Assembly (NCBI GenBank): GCA_000433335.1
Contig: HF996772.1
Span: 22,087-30,426, forward strand
Direction: 5' to 3'
DNA length: 8,340 nucleotides
Origin: Clostridium sp. CAG:1219
GTDB lineage: Bacteria; Bacillota; Clostridia; TANB77; CAG-465
Below, piece after piece: positions 1-7,020 of this stretch. Numbering within the stretch: position 1 is the first letter of the stretch; each line of letters begins with the position of its first letter. Under the pieces are notes generated by a model. The model was not told the origin of the DNA, made no database searches, and worked only from the letters and a program-made list of their open reading frames with translations. The position numbers and the translations under genes are program-made.

Positions 1-113
1 TGAGCAATTATACCATTAAAAGGTTCATAATCATTAGTAGAGTCAAATTGTATGAATTTTTCATCTGTTTGAGATTTTAATTCAGACCATTTTAGTTCTT
101 TAAATTTATTCAT
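1..113 (-). CDS. N-terminal fragment, possible Lon-like AAA+ ATPase/protease
   Basis: Only the first 37 codons are inside the window; the rest continues past base 1. The ATG (complement of 111-113) is preceded by a good GGAGGAA ribosome binding site (complement of 117-123), so the start is well supported. The visible peptide opens MNKFKELKWSELKSQ and later reads FDSTNDYEPFNGIIAQ (last residue incomplete). The pattern 'W..L......F.F.ST.....FNGIIAQ' resembles the N-terminal lead-in of Lon-like AAA ATPases of clostridia (LonC/LonH-type, family S16), where 'F.TT.ELEPL.GIIGQERA' precedes the ATPase core. This is family recall from a short fragment; neither the Walker motifs nor the protease dyad can be seen. 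It lies downstream of the rimI terminator, so it is probably a separate transcription unit. Any other protein with a similar lead-in remains possible. Confidence 0.5.
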   Translation of the reverse strand, partial: MNKFKELKWSELKSQTDEKFIQFDSTNDYEPFNGIIA

Positions 114-168
114 AAGTTCCTCCAAAATATATATCTTTAGTAAATCAATATAACACTTCTTACATTGT

Positions 169-195
169 ATTATATATTAAAAAAATATTCAACAA
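169..195 (-). promoter_or_regulatory. Candidate sigma-A promoter for the edge gene
   Basis: On the minus strand a perfect TATAAT (complement of 169-174) lies about 55 nt upstream of the ATG at 113. The best -35 match is TTGTTG (complement of 190-195) with a short 15-nt spacer; a 17-nt spacer would give the weaker TTTTGT. Surroundings are extremely AT-rich, so a chance match is possible. The position, just after the rimI terminator U-tract and before a strong ribosome binding site, makes it the best candidate. Confidence 0.35.
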
Positions 196-202
196 AATTT
201 AT

Positions 203-239
203 AAAAAAATAGAAAATATTAAGCACTAATATTTTCTAT
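203..239 (-). terminator. Intrinsic terminator of the tsaE-tsaB-rimI operon
   Basis: A perfect inverted repeat pairs 209-221 with 227-239 (13 bp; core arm AGAAAATATTA) around a 5-nt loop. Read on the minus strand it is followed at once by seven U residues (complement of 203-209). The stem is almost all A-U, so it would be a weak hairpin, but the direct U-tract and position support termination. The rimI stop codon (complement of 236-238) lies inside the stem. Confidence 0.75.
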
Positions 240-673
240 AATTTTAATTCATATATATATGCGTCTTGATCCTTATAATAATTTTTTCTAGTAGATATTT
301 TAGTAAAGTTAAATTTATTATATAAAGATATAGCAGGGGCATTGTTTTGCCTAACTTCAAGTAAAATTCTTTTTATATTATTTTCCTTGCAAAAATATAT
401 CACTTTATTCATTAATAAAGTGGCAATTCCCTTTTTACGATATTTTGGAGTTACTACAATGTCGATTATATCCATATCTTCACATATGTAAGACGTACCA
501 ATATATGCTATAGGTAAATTTTTAAAATATGTAATATAATATAGACAACGTTCGTTTTTTAAATCGTTTTCCAAATTTTCTTTAGATATCAAGTTTTCAC
601 AAGAGTTTTTTAATATAGAAAGAATTTCTGCTTTTTGTTCTATAGTTGCTAGCCTGATATTAATGTTTTCCAT
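236..673 (-). CDS. rimI: RimI-type protein N-acetyltransferase (GNAT)
   Basis: A 145-residue protein of normal RimI length. RimI acetylates the N-terminal alanine of ribosomal protein S18 in the cytoplasm using acetyl-CoA. The GNAT signature is visible: the acetyl-CoA P-loop YRKKGIAT (residues 78-85) after the beta strand DIVV, then LLEVRQNNAPAISLYNKFNF (104-123) and the RKNYY...DAYIYEL ending typical of RimI. Glu106 and Tyr118 match the positions of the catalytic base and acid described for Salmonella RimI. The ATG overlaps the end of tsaB by 14 nt, with AAAGGA about 9 nt upstream, so the two are translationally coupled. It is the last gene of the tsaE-tsaB-rimI operon, the same order as ydiB-ydiC-ydiD of Bacillus subtilis. 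tsaD, which often follows, is absent here. The S18 substrate is inferred from family and neighbours; related GNATs can act on other proteins. Confidence 0.9.
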   Translation of the reverse strand: MENINIRLATIEQKAEILSILKNSCENLISKENLENDLKNERCLYYITYFKNLPIAYIGTSYICEDMDIIDIVVTPKYRKKGIATLLMNKVIYFCKENNIKRILLEVRQNNAPAISLYNKFNFTKISTRKNYYKDQDAYIYELKL

Positions 674-1349
674 TTTCTTTTATCCTTTCAGCTTGAGATT
701 TTCTTTCATAAATAGCATTTAAAGTATAAGAATTATAAGTGTATGATGAAATATCATATATGTTATAATAAATTTCAATTAAATCTTCTGTTGTAGGATA
801 GTAGCAATAATTTGAAAAATCGTTTTCAAAATTAGATATTACAAAGTAATCACTAATATTATTTTCTTTTAAATAATTTTGTATAAATTCTTTTGCATCG
901 TCTAGGTACTCATTATTTGTAGAGAATTGATGTGATATTTTTATTTTACCTTCTATATTTTCCATTTTGTATATATTAAAATAAACTCTATCATTTTTAG
1001 CATCTATTAATGATACTATATAGTCGTTTTTACTTTTTTTATATCCCATATATGCTAATGCTTCTAAGGAAGAGATAGAAAAAATATCTTTTTTATAAAC
1101 TTGGCAAAAAGCTTTTATTGTTGCAAGAGATATTCTTATCCCAGTAAATGAACCTGGTCCGTTTAATAGAGCAAATCTATCTATATCTTTCAAAGAAAGT
1201 TTACTCTCCTTAAGCGTTTTATCTATAAGTGGTAAAAACTTTTCTGAATGTGTAATCTCATTTTTAATGCTATTTGTAACTGTAGTTTTATCAAATCTTA
1301 AGCTTACGCTTGCTTCTTTTGTTGTTGTATCTACTGAAAGTATATTCAT
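660..1349 (-). CDS. tsaB: tRNA threonylcarbamoyladenosine synthesis protein TsaB
   Basis: A 229-residue ASKHA-fold protein that partners TsaD in transferring the threonylcarbamoyl group to A37 of ANN-decoding tRNAs (t6A). It opens MNILSVDTTT, the family's first beta strand, and carries the hallmark GPGSFTGIR at residues 64-72. It ends with the family-typical YERKSQAE near the C terminus. The middle (about 130-205) is poorly conserved and asparagine/tyrosine rich, as expected in an AT-rich genome. I chose the ATG at 1347-1349 because GGAGG lies 8 nt upstream. An in-frame TTG five codons further up overlaps that SD and adds only MEEIK. The gene starts 2 nt after the tsaE stop and its last 14 nt overlap rimI, so expression is tightly coupled. 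TsaB has no catalytic activity of its own; it scaffolds TsaD and TsaE. Confidence 0.93.
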   Translation of the reverse strand: MNILSVDTTTKEASVSLRFDKTTVTNSIKNEITHSEKFLPLIDKTLKESKLSLKDIDRFALLNGPGSFTGIRISLATIKAFCQVYKKDIFSISSLEALAYMGYKKSKNDYIVSLIDAKNDRVYFNIYKMENIEGKIKISHQFSTNNEYLDDAKEFIQNYLKENNISDYFVISNFENDFSNYCYYPTTEDLIEIYYNIYDISSYTYNSYTLNAIYERKSQAERIKENGKH

Positions 1350-1351
1350 TT

Positions 1352-1816
1352 TTATTTCCTCCAAATATGTACATTTCTAATATTTTCTAATATTTCGTCC
1401 TTTGTTATATCTATAAAAATAGTTCTTCTTGGTAGAATATTTTTTATTATATCAGCCCATTCTATTACGCAGATACCTCTATCAAAATATTCGTCACCAA
1501 TACTATTTATAAATTCGGATTCATCTTTGATTCTGTATACATCAAAATGAAAAATATTATTTGAATATTCATTTACTATAGTAAATGTAGGACTTGATAT
1601 TTCGTCTTCAATTCCAAAATATTCAGCAAAACCACTCATAAAAACAGTTTTACCAGATCCCAGTTCGCCATTTAGTGCTATGCAAGTATTTTTTGTACTA
1701 AGACTTGCAAATATTTTCCCAAGTTTTTTAGTATCTTCCATTGAAGAAGAAGTTATAAACATCTCTTTTATATTACCATTTATTAAATCTTTTATTTTAT
1801 TTATTTCTTTTTCCAA
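1352..1816 (-). CDS. tsaE: tRNA threonylcarbamoyladenosine synthesis ATPase TsaE
   Basis: A P-loop ATPase that works with TsaB-TsaD in t6A37 tRNA modification. The Walker A motif GELGSGKT sits at residues 50-57 of the 154-residue product. It is followed by SSPTFTIVNEY (75-85), HFDVYRI (90-96) and VIEWADII (117-124), all typical TsaE blocks in the usual order. The start is the uncertain part. A TTG at 1814-1816 has a well-placed SD (AGGTGA, 8 nt away). A GTG at 1826-1828 overlaps that SD and would give 158 residues. An ATG at 1760-1762 gives the length most TsaE proteins have (MFITSSSMEDTKKLG...), but its SD is poor. I chose the TTG. It is the first gene of the operon; its stop is 2 nt before tsaB. 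The predicted transcript start is only about 13 nt upstream. Confidence 0.92.
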   Translation of the reverse strand: MEKEINKIKDLINGNIKEMFITSSSMEDTKKLGKIFASLSTKNTCIALNGELGSGKTVFMSGFAEYFGIEDEISSPTFTIVNEYSNNIFHFDVYRIKDESEFINSIGDEYFDRGICVIEWADIIKNILPRRTIFIDITKDEILENIRNVHIWRK

Positions 1817-1835
1817 TGTCGTTTTCACCTAGATA

Positions 1836-1864
1836 ATTATAACATAATACTTTAGATTTGTAAA
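1836..1864 (-). promoter_or_regulatory. Sigma-A promoter of the tsaE-tsaB-rimI operon
   Basis: On the minus strand TTTACA (complement of 1859-1864) and a perfect TATAAT (complement of 1836-1841) are separated by exactly 17 nt. Transcription should start near 1829-1830. The SD AGGTGA (complement of 1825-1830) would then be at or within a base or two of the 5' end of the mRNA, giving a leader of about 13 nt to the TTG start. Confidence 0.8.
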
Positions 1865-1890
1865 ATATTTAAAAAGCTAAATATAAAAGG

Positions 1891-1919
1891 TTGAAAAAAA
1901 TTTTTCTAATGGGTATAAT
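1891..1919 (+). promoter_or_regulatory. Sigma-A promoter of the first pilin-like gene
   Basis: TTGAAA (1891-1896) and TATAAT (1914-1919) are spaced by 17 nt, five of six matches in the -35 and a perfect -10. The expected transcript start is about 1926, where the SD AAGGTGA (1926-1932) begins, so the leader would be only about 12 nt. It is divergent from the tsaE promoter, with 26 bp between the two -35 boxes; a regulator bound there could affect both. Confidence 0.8.
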
Positions 1920-1937
1920 ATTATCAAGGTGAATTAT

Positions 1938-4652
1938 ATGGAAACAAAAAAGGGAATAACGATGCTAATATTAATTGTTACAATTGTGCTTGCAGCGATA
2001 ATACTTTCTGTGTCTATAGTAGCAATAAATAATATTACAAAAAATTCTAGCCTGACGGCTTTTAGGGAAGAAATAACTAATATAGAAGGAGCAATAAAAG
2101 AATACTATACATTTAATAGTGAGCTTCCAATGCTTTATACAAAAAAGTATAGTATAGACGAAATATCAGCTCTTTCATCTAATGCAGATGAATTTAAAAA
2201 TGAAGTGCAAATTAATGGTGAAGATGAGAGTACATCATTTTATAAAGTGGATCTTGGAAAATTAGAATTTGATAAAACTATTAGAGGAACCGCAAGAAGT
2301 GGAGAAAATGATAATGATGTTTATGTAGTAGCATACCCTTCATTTAATGTATATTATTTAAAAGGAATTAAAGTAAAAAAGGTTTATTATTTTTCAAATT
2401 CTTCGAAAATTAGTGATACAAAGATTGATAGTAAAGAGGATGAGGAAGTATCAAAAACTTATACTTCGGGTGATCTTACAGTAAAAAAAGAAACTAACAG
2501 ATGGACTAATCAACTTGGAATTGAAATTTCTACTTTTATAGATTCTAATAATAGTTTATATATAAATGCTTTAGATAAACTTGGAAATGTTGTTGAAAAA
2601 AAGTTAGATACTAAAGCGGGTCAAAGCTATAATAAGAAAATAAATAATTTAACAGATGTAGGATTTTCTGCAGCAGAGTCTCAGGCTTTTTGTGAACTTT
2701 CACAGGATAAAAAGACTATAACTATAATAAAAAAATCACTTACAGAAGAGGTTGGAAAAATAGAGCTTGATATGTCAAATTATGAAACCACGTTACCAGC
2801 TGTTAGCGATAATACATCTATATCATCATATGACAAATATAATGAAATAACAATTAGTTTAAAAGATGGCACAAGTGGTTTAAAAGAGTTAAGATATGAA
2901 TATTATAAAAAAGATAATGGCTATGGAGAAACTCTATTTTTAGAAAGTGAAAATGATTATTCGGTTGAAAATATTTTAAAGAGTGGAAAAATTATAAAAT
3001 TAAATGGAAGTGAACAGATAGTTTCAATTAAACTCCCTAAGAACGTTACTAGCATTAAGTATGTGGTAGTTGATAATGCTCTAAATAGTACTAATTTAAT
3101 TGAAATAAGTACAAAAACACCCATTTTTATAGGATATCAAACTATAGCAGGAACTGAAAGTTCAATAACTTTCAATGCAAATGTTACGACAACTAATACG
3201 GTTACAGCATTTAAAACAGAAGTATCTACTGATGGTGAAAAGTATCAAGAAAAGAACTTAAAAAATCATGGTGCAGTAAAAAATATATCTGATGTAACAT
3301 ATACAGGACTTGAAAATGTTAAAGACTATATATATGTAAGAATAACTGTGACATGTGGAACTGTTAACGAAGTAAGGATAATACAAGTTGACGCATCAAA
3401 TTTCTTTAGTGCAACGAACTTTGATGGTAGATGGGATTCTGATGAAGAAATAAATATTCCTAAAGTTGATTATACAGGATTGATTCCAGTATACTATAAC
3501 AGTTCTACAAAAAAATGGATAGAACTTACGATATCAAGTACCAAAGATGAGTGGAATAATTGGTATAACTATGATACAAAAAATTGGGCAAATGCTATAA
3601 CAAAAGATAGCGATGGTAATATTACAGGGTATTTTGTTTGGATACCAAGATATGAATATAAGATAGATGATGAAAATAAAACCATAGATGTAAAATTTAT
3701 TAATGTTGGTGCAACTCCTGATGATGGATACATTATACATCCAGCGTTTACAACAGATATTGAAAATGGTGGATGGGATAAAGAACTACAAGGATTTTGG
3801 GTTGCAAAATATGCTGCAGGATATCAGTATGGCCAAGAAGGCAAAACTGTTGGAGAAGTTAAATATTCAAATCTAGCATATACTTCAATTAATAGTACAT
3901 ATCCTAATAACTTTTATGGTAAAATTGCAGTTTCAAGTACAAAGATGTCTTATCCAGTATTTACGCCACTTACGTATGCTTATAATAACATAAGTGCTTC
4001 AGATGTATTTTTGATTTCAAGAGAAGTAGAAAATGCAAAAGATATGTACAATTTGAAAAATATTAACAGTCATATGATGAAAAATAGCGAATTTGGTGCA
4101 GTATCATATCTTGCACACAGTAAATATGGATTAAATGGCAATGCATCTGCAATGAATGAAATTGTACCAAATAATAAGACTTTATCAAATAGTATATATG
4201 TAAAAAATGGCACTAGTGGTGATAAGGCATATATATACGCAGTTACAGGATATAGCAGCACAAATACTGCAGAAGGTGTAGCCTCTAGTACGACAAAAAA
4301 TATGACAGGAGTGTTTGACATGAGTGGCTGTATATATGAAAGAACAGCCGGATACTTAAGGGGTGGAAGAGCATCAACTCCTGTTTGGAATAATGCTATG
4401 GCAACCTCTGCTACAAGTGAGAGTACAAAGTATGTAACACTGTATACAGTAGATAATAAAAAAGGCGATGCTATTAATGAAACAAAAGGATGGAACAGCG
4501 ATTGGTATCAATTTCTTACAAGTGGTAGCCCTGTAACTACAAGATGCGGCAGATGGGCAGATGGAATAGCAAATGCTGGAATATTCTTTATTGGTCTTGC
4601 AAGTGGTGGACCTGCTCCGCATAATGGATTTCGTATATGTCTAGCATTTTAA
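1938..4652 (+). CDS. Large pilin-like surface protein with C-terminal FGE/C-type-lectin domain
   Basis: A 904-residue protein. The N terminus METKKG|ITMLILIVTIVLAA looks like a type IV prepilin site (Gly6, then a hydrophobic helix to about residue 29), but +5 is Ile rather than Glu. Residues about 34-285 form a module shared with the next two genes, including VYYLKGIKVK near 138-147 and NRWTNQLGIEI near 187-197. Beta-rich Ig-like segments follow (about 305-395 and 396-490). A C-terminal domain (about 565-904) resembles the FGE-sulfatase/C-type-lectin fold: YFVWIPRYEY, GFWVAKYAAG, FDMSGCIYERT and the final GFR. It is not an active formylglycine enzyme as far as I can see. The last about 37 residues look like a DGR variable region. 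I chose ATG 1938 because AAGGTGA is 5 nt upstream; the in-frame GTG at 1929 overlaps the SD. It has its own promoter and terminator. Likely role, inferred: secreted or envelope-anchored binding protein. No LPXTG or C-terminal anchor is seen. Confidence 0.88.
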   Translation: METKKGITMLILIVTIVLAAIILSVSIVAINNITKNSSLTAFREEITNIEGAIKEYYTFNSELPMLYTKKYSIDEISALSSNADEFKNEVQINGEDESTSFYKVDLGKLEFDKTIRGTARSGENDNDVYVVAYPSFNVYYLKGIKVKKVYYFSNSSKISDTKIDSKEDEEVSKTYTSGDLTVKKETNRWTNQLGIEISTFIDSNNSLYINALDKLGNVVEKKLDTKAGQSYNKKINNLTDVGFSAAESQAFCELSQDKKTITIIKKSLTEEVGKIELDMSNYETTLPAVSDNTSISSYDKYNEITISLKDGTSGLKELRYEYYKKDNGYGETLFLESENDYSVENILKSGKIIKLNGSEQIVSIKLPKNVTSIKYVVVDNALNSTNLIEISTKTPIFIGYQTIAGTESSITFNANVTTTNTVTAFKTEVSTDGEKYQEKNLKNHGAVKNISDVTYTGLENVKDYIYVRITVTCGTVNEVRIIQVDASNFFSATNFDGRWDSDEEINIPKVDYTGLIPVYYNSSTKKWIELTISSTKDEWNNWYNYDTKNWANAITKDSDGNITGYFVWIPRYEYKIDDENKTIDVKFINVGATPDDGYIIHPAFTTDIENGGWDKELQGFWVAKYAAGYQYGQEGKTVGEVKYSNLAYTSINSTYPNNFYGKIAVSSTKMSYPVFTPLTYAYNNISASDVFLISREVENAKDMYNLKNINSHMMKNSEFGAVSYLAHSKYGLNGNASAMNEIVPNNKTLSNSIYVKNGTSGDKAYIYAVTGYSSTNTAEGVASSTTKNMTGVFDMSGCIYERTAGYLRGGRASTPVWNNAMATSATSESTKYVTLYTVDNKKGDAINETKGWNSDWYQFLTSGSPVTTRCGRWADGIANAGIFFIGLASGGPAPHNGFRICLAF
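4542..4652 (+). other. Candidate DGR-type variable region (3' end of first pilin-like gene)
   Basis: The encoded end carries RCGRWADGIANAG then IFFIGLASGGP and finally NGFRICLAF. This matches the scaffold I know from DGR variable proteins with a C-type-lectin fold: RGGxWxxGxxAGxF, a hypervariable stretch, then GFRxxL. Here the usual RGG reads RCG. Bases 4521-4640 have 54 G/C of 120 by my count, against 36 of 120 at the matching end of the next gene (6881-7000). Adenine is only 6 of 40 at 4581-4620. Codons TTT ATT GGT CTT (4587-4598), and AGT, GGT, CCT, GCT, CAT, AAT nearby, are all NNT, as expected if AAT codons of a template were mutated at A. Neither the template repeat nor the reverse transcriptase is in the window. 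The exact limits are approximate. Confidence 0.5.
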
Positions 4653-4664
4653 AAGTAAAATATG

Positions 4665-4697
4665 ATTCTACCAATATTTTTGGTAGAATTTATTTTT
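4665..4697 (+). terminator. Intrinsic terminator after first pilin-like gene
   Basis: A perfect 10-bp inverted repeat, ATTCTACCAA (4665-4674) with TTGGTAGAAT (4680-4689), has a 5-nt loop and is followed by a T-rich tail (4690-4697). It starts 12 nt after the stop codon. It should end transcription of the first gene and so separate it from the second, which has its own promoter. A hairpin just downstream of a variable region is also a known element of some DGRs. Confidence 0.8.
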
Positions 4698-4716
4698 ATA
4701 AAAGTATTTTTTTGTA

Positions 4717-4745
4717 TTGCATAAGAGGAGATTATGATATAAAAT
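4717..4745 (+). promoter_or_regulatory. Candidate sigma-A promoter of the second pilin-like gene
   Basis: TTGCAT (4717-4722), a 17-nt spacer and TAAAAT (4740-4745) give a fair promoter about 35 nt upstream of the start codon. An overlapping alternative is the extended -10 TGATATAAA (4735-4743). Its location right after the terminator of the previous gene supports a fresh start here. Confidence 0.5.
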
Positions 4746-4780
4746 AAGTACATAAATATATGTAAAAAATGGAGGAGTAT

Positions 4781-7003
4781 ATGAATAAAAGAGGTGTTAC
4801 ATTTTTTGCTCTTGTTCTTACTATTTTAATTGCACTTATACTTATAACAACATCAATTGCAGTGATTTCAAATAATATATCAAATTCTAGAATATCTAGT
4901 TTTGCAGAAGAAATGTCAAATATAGAAGAAGCGGTTGCACTTTATTATTTCGAGAATAAAGAACTTCCATCGATTCCAGAAACTGGGGTTATTAGTAAGG
5001 TAGCTATATTAGAAGAAGTTCCTGACAAAACAAGTTTTGAAGCAGAATTAAATTCAAATGGTGATAGTAATTTTGAGAATTTTTATAGATTAGACTTAAA
5101 TAAGATAGGAGTTACGAGAACAAATTATAACGAAAATAGTTTTGTAATAGTAGAAAACTCACATCATGTTTATTATTTAGAGGGAATTAAAGCCAAAGGA
5201 AATATTTACTTTTCTATTAGTCAAGCTATGACAGGAGCACATGCAGTTAGAAAAGAATATATTGGGCAAGAAGAAAAAGACTCTGAAATAACAATATCAG
5301 GGGATGTGAAAGTTACAAAGAAAACTAAAAGATGGACAAATGAACTTGGAATACAAATAGATACTTATATGGAAAGTGGGGAAAGTCTGTTAGTCCAGTT
5401 TAATGGAAAGAAGAAAAATATTGAAACAAGTGAAGGAAACTTTAGTAAAACCTTTAATACGTTACAAGAAATAAATAAAGATTTTTCATTAGAGGATGAA
5501 AACGCACTTATCAATCTTTCTAATGAAAAAAAATATATTATAGTTGAAAAACAAGATAAGGATAAAAATATACTTGCAAGCGTTAAAGTTGATCTTTCAA
5601 ACATTGATATTGCAAGGCCAACCCAGGTTACTAAAACACCTAAAGTAGAGACAAAAGATGAAATGACAAATAATATAACTTTTTATGTAGCAGATGTTGG
5701 TAGTGGAGTTAAAGAAGTAAGATATGAATATTTTACAACATATGATAGAGACGATTCAAAAGAAGGAAAAGTTGCATATTATTCTGGAAGTAAAATAACA
5801 AGGAAATATTTAAAAAATGCTGGTAGACAGGTAATTCCTGATAGTGATGGCAAAATTTCCATTGACCTTCCAAAAGGAGTAAGTTCAATTAAACTTGTGA
5901 TAGTTGATAATGCAGGAAATATGTCAGATGCAATAGAACTTGAAACAGAAGTTGAAAATGAAATTTATTATTCACTAACTAGTTTAAAGAAAAATGAAAT
6001 AATAATCTCGTTCTATGGTACAGGTGTTATATCTGGAAATGTAAGTTATTCTCCAAATGGAAAATCTTATGCAAACAATAGCTTGATATTTAAGACAGGC
6101 AGCGCAGTTACAATTAGTAATATGAGTGGAATAGATGAAAAAGTATATTTAAAAGTTACTTCAGGGGCTAATACCAGAGTTATAGAACTTAATTTAAGTG
6201 AGATATTAAAAGGAACTAATATAAAAGAAAATTCAAAATATTATAATCCATATATTCCAAGTGGTTTTTCTTATATTGAAGGAAACGCAAAAAATGGTCT
6301 TGTTATACAAGATGTTAGTAATGGGGCATCTAAGTATAATGAATTTGTTTGGATTCCAGTAGATGGAAAAAACGTTAAATTTGAAAGAAAAATCTTTAAT
6401 GTAAATGGTACTATTTCAACATTAAATAACAAAGATAAATTTTCGGAAACTTCAGTATATGAGGATGAATTCAAAAAAAGTGTTGAAAAATATGGAGGAT
6501 TTTATGTAGCACGCTTTGAGGCAGGAGTTGATGCTTCAAATTCAGAGATAATTTTAAGTCAAAGAGGAAAAGATCCAATGACTAATATATCTTTCCAAAA
6601 AGCTATAGAAATGTCAAATAATATGTATACAAGCAATGAAAATATAAAAACTACTCTTATGAGTTCAAGCGCGTATGATATGATAGTAAGTTGGCTTAAA
6701 TATTTTAAGTATAATGTTGATAAGGTAGTAGTGTCTTCTAGTTTAAAAGGAAATGAAGCAATAGGCAATTTTAGCGCAAGTATTGTTAAAACAGGGGCTA
6801 GCGAGTCTTACAAGACAAATAATATATACGATTTGGCAGGAAATGTATCAGAAATTACGACAGAGCAATATAATGGAGCGTATGTATTAAGAGGAGCAGC
6901 GTATAACTTGCAAGCTTCACAAAGAGTAATGTGCATAAGATACGTTGTATCAAATATTCAAAGTGTAAGTATAGGATTTAGACCTATTATGTATATAAAA
7001 TAG
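4781..7003 (+). CDS. Pilin-like surface protein with C-terminal FGE/C-type-lectin-like domain
   Basis: A 740-residue paralogue of the preceding gene. The N terminus MNKRG|VTFFALVLTILIALI is prepilin-like, with a helix to about residue 28 and Ala, not Glu, at +5. The shared module covers about 34-280: HVYYLEGIKAKG (129-140) and KRWTNELGIQI (183-193) match the first gene. An Ig-like segment with VKEVRYEYF (310-318) and LPKGVSSIKLVIVDNAGN (363-380) follows, then another beta-rich segment. The C-terminal domain has EFVWIPV (521-527), GGFYVARFEAG (572-582), IYDLAGNVSE (682-691), VLRGAAY (702-708) and ends IGFRPIMYIK, a typical FGE-sulfatase/C-type-lectin layout. Its end is not GC-enriched, unlike the first gene, so variable-region character is weak. 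I chose ATG 4781 because GGAGGAG (4771-4777) ends 3 nt before it; the upstream in-frame ATG at 4769 overlaps this SD. Probably surface-exposed; ligand unknown. No terminator separates it from the next gene. Confidence 0.87.
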   Translation: MNKRGVTFFALVLTILIALILITTSIAVISNNISNSRISSFAEEMSNIEEAVALYYFENKELPSIPETGVISKVAILEEVPDKTSFEAELNSNGDSNFENFYRLDLNKIGVTRTNYNENSFVIVENSHHVYYLEGIKAKGNIYFSISQAMTGAHAVRKEYIGQEEKDSEITISGDVKVTKKTKRWTNELGIQIDTYMESGESLLVQFNGKKKNIETSEGNFSKTFNTLQEINKDFSLEDENALINLSNEKKYIIVEKQDKDKNILASVKVDLSNIDIARPTQVTKTPKVETKDEMTNNITFYVADVGSGVKEVRYEYFTTYDRDDSKEGKVAYYSGSKITRKYLKNAGRQVIPDSDGKISIDLPKGVSSIKLVIVDNAGNMSDAIELETEVENEIYYSLTSLKKNEIIISFYGTGVISGNVSYSPNGKSYANNSLIFKTGSAVTISNMSGIDEKVYLKVTSGANTRVIELNLSEILKGTNIKENSKYYNPYIPSGFSYIEGNAKNGLVIQDVSNGASKYNEFVWIPVDGKNVKFERKIFNVNGTISTLNNKDKFSETSVYEDEFKKSVEKYGGFYVARFEAGVDASNSEIILSQRGKDPMTNISFQKAIEMSNNMYTSNENIKTTLMSSSAYDMIVSWLKYFKYNVDKVVVSSSLKGNEAIGNFSASIVKTGASESYKTNNIYDLAGNVSEITTEQYNGAYVLRGAAYNLQASQRVMCIRYVVSNIQSVSIGFRPIMYIK

Positions 7004-7020
7004 AGGTTAATGAGGTTAAT
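7003..7020 (+). repeat. Tandem 9-bp repeat carrying a duplicated ribosome binding site
   Basis: GAGGTTAAT occurs twice without a gap (7003-7011 and 7012-7020), directly before the ATG at 7021. It fills the whole gap between the stop codon of the second pilin-like gene and the third. The second copy is correctly placed as SD for the ATG at 7021 (GAGG, then 5 nt). The first copy begins inside the TAG stop codon. Confidence 0.85.

Noticed and set aside
3534..4622. Several minus-strand open frames of 68-83 codons within the first pilin-like gene
   Set aside because: They are antisense to a long coding sequence with a consistent domain pattern, lack ribosome binding sites of note, and their products are composition artefacts.
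4440..4652. Sortase anchoring of the large pilin-like proteins
   Set aside because: No LPXTG-like motif, hydrophobic helix or basic tail exists at the C termini; both end in the lectin-like domain, so anchoring would be through the N-terminal helix.
4721..4742. Mini open frame after AGAGGAG (ATG ATA TAA at 4734-4742)
   Set aside because: Only two codons, overlapping the proposed -10 region; treated as chance.
5365..6768. Minus-strand open frames of 67-79 codons within the second pilin-like gene
   Set aside because: Same reason: antisense to a solid gene and without family features.
6880..7003. End of the second pilin-like gene as a second DGR variable region
   Set aside because: It has the FGE-like RG..Y and GFR scaffold, but GC is 36 of 120, in line with the rest of the gene, and codons show no NNT/NNC pattern. 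A lectin-like fold alone is not enough.
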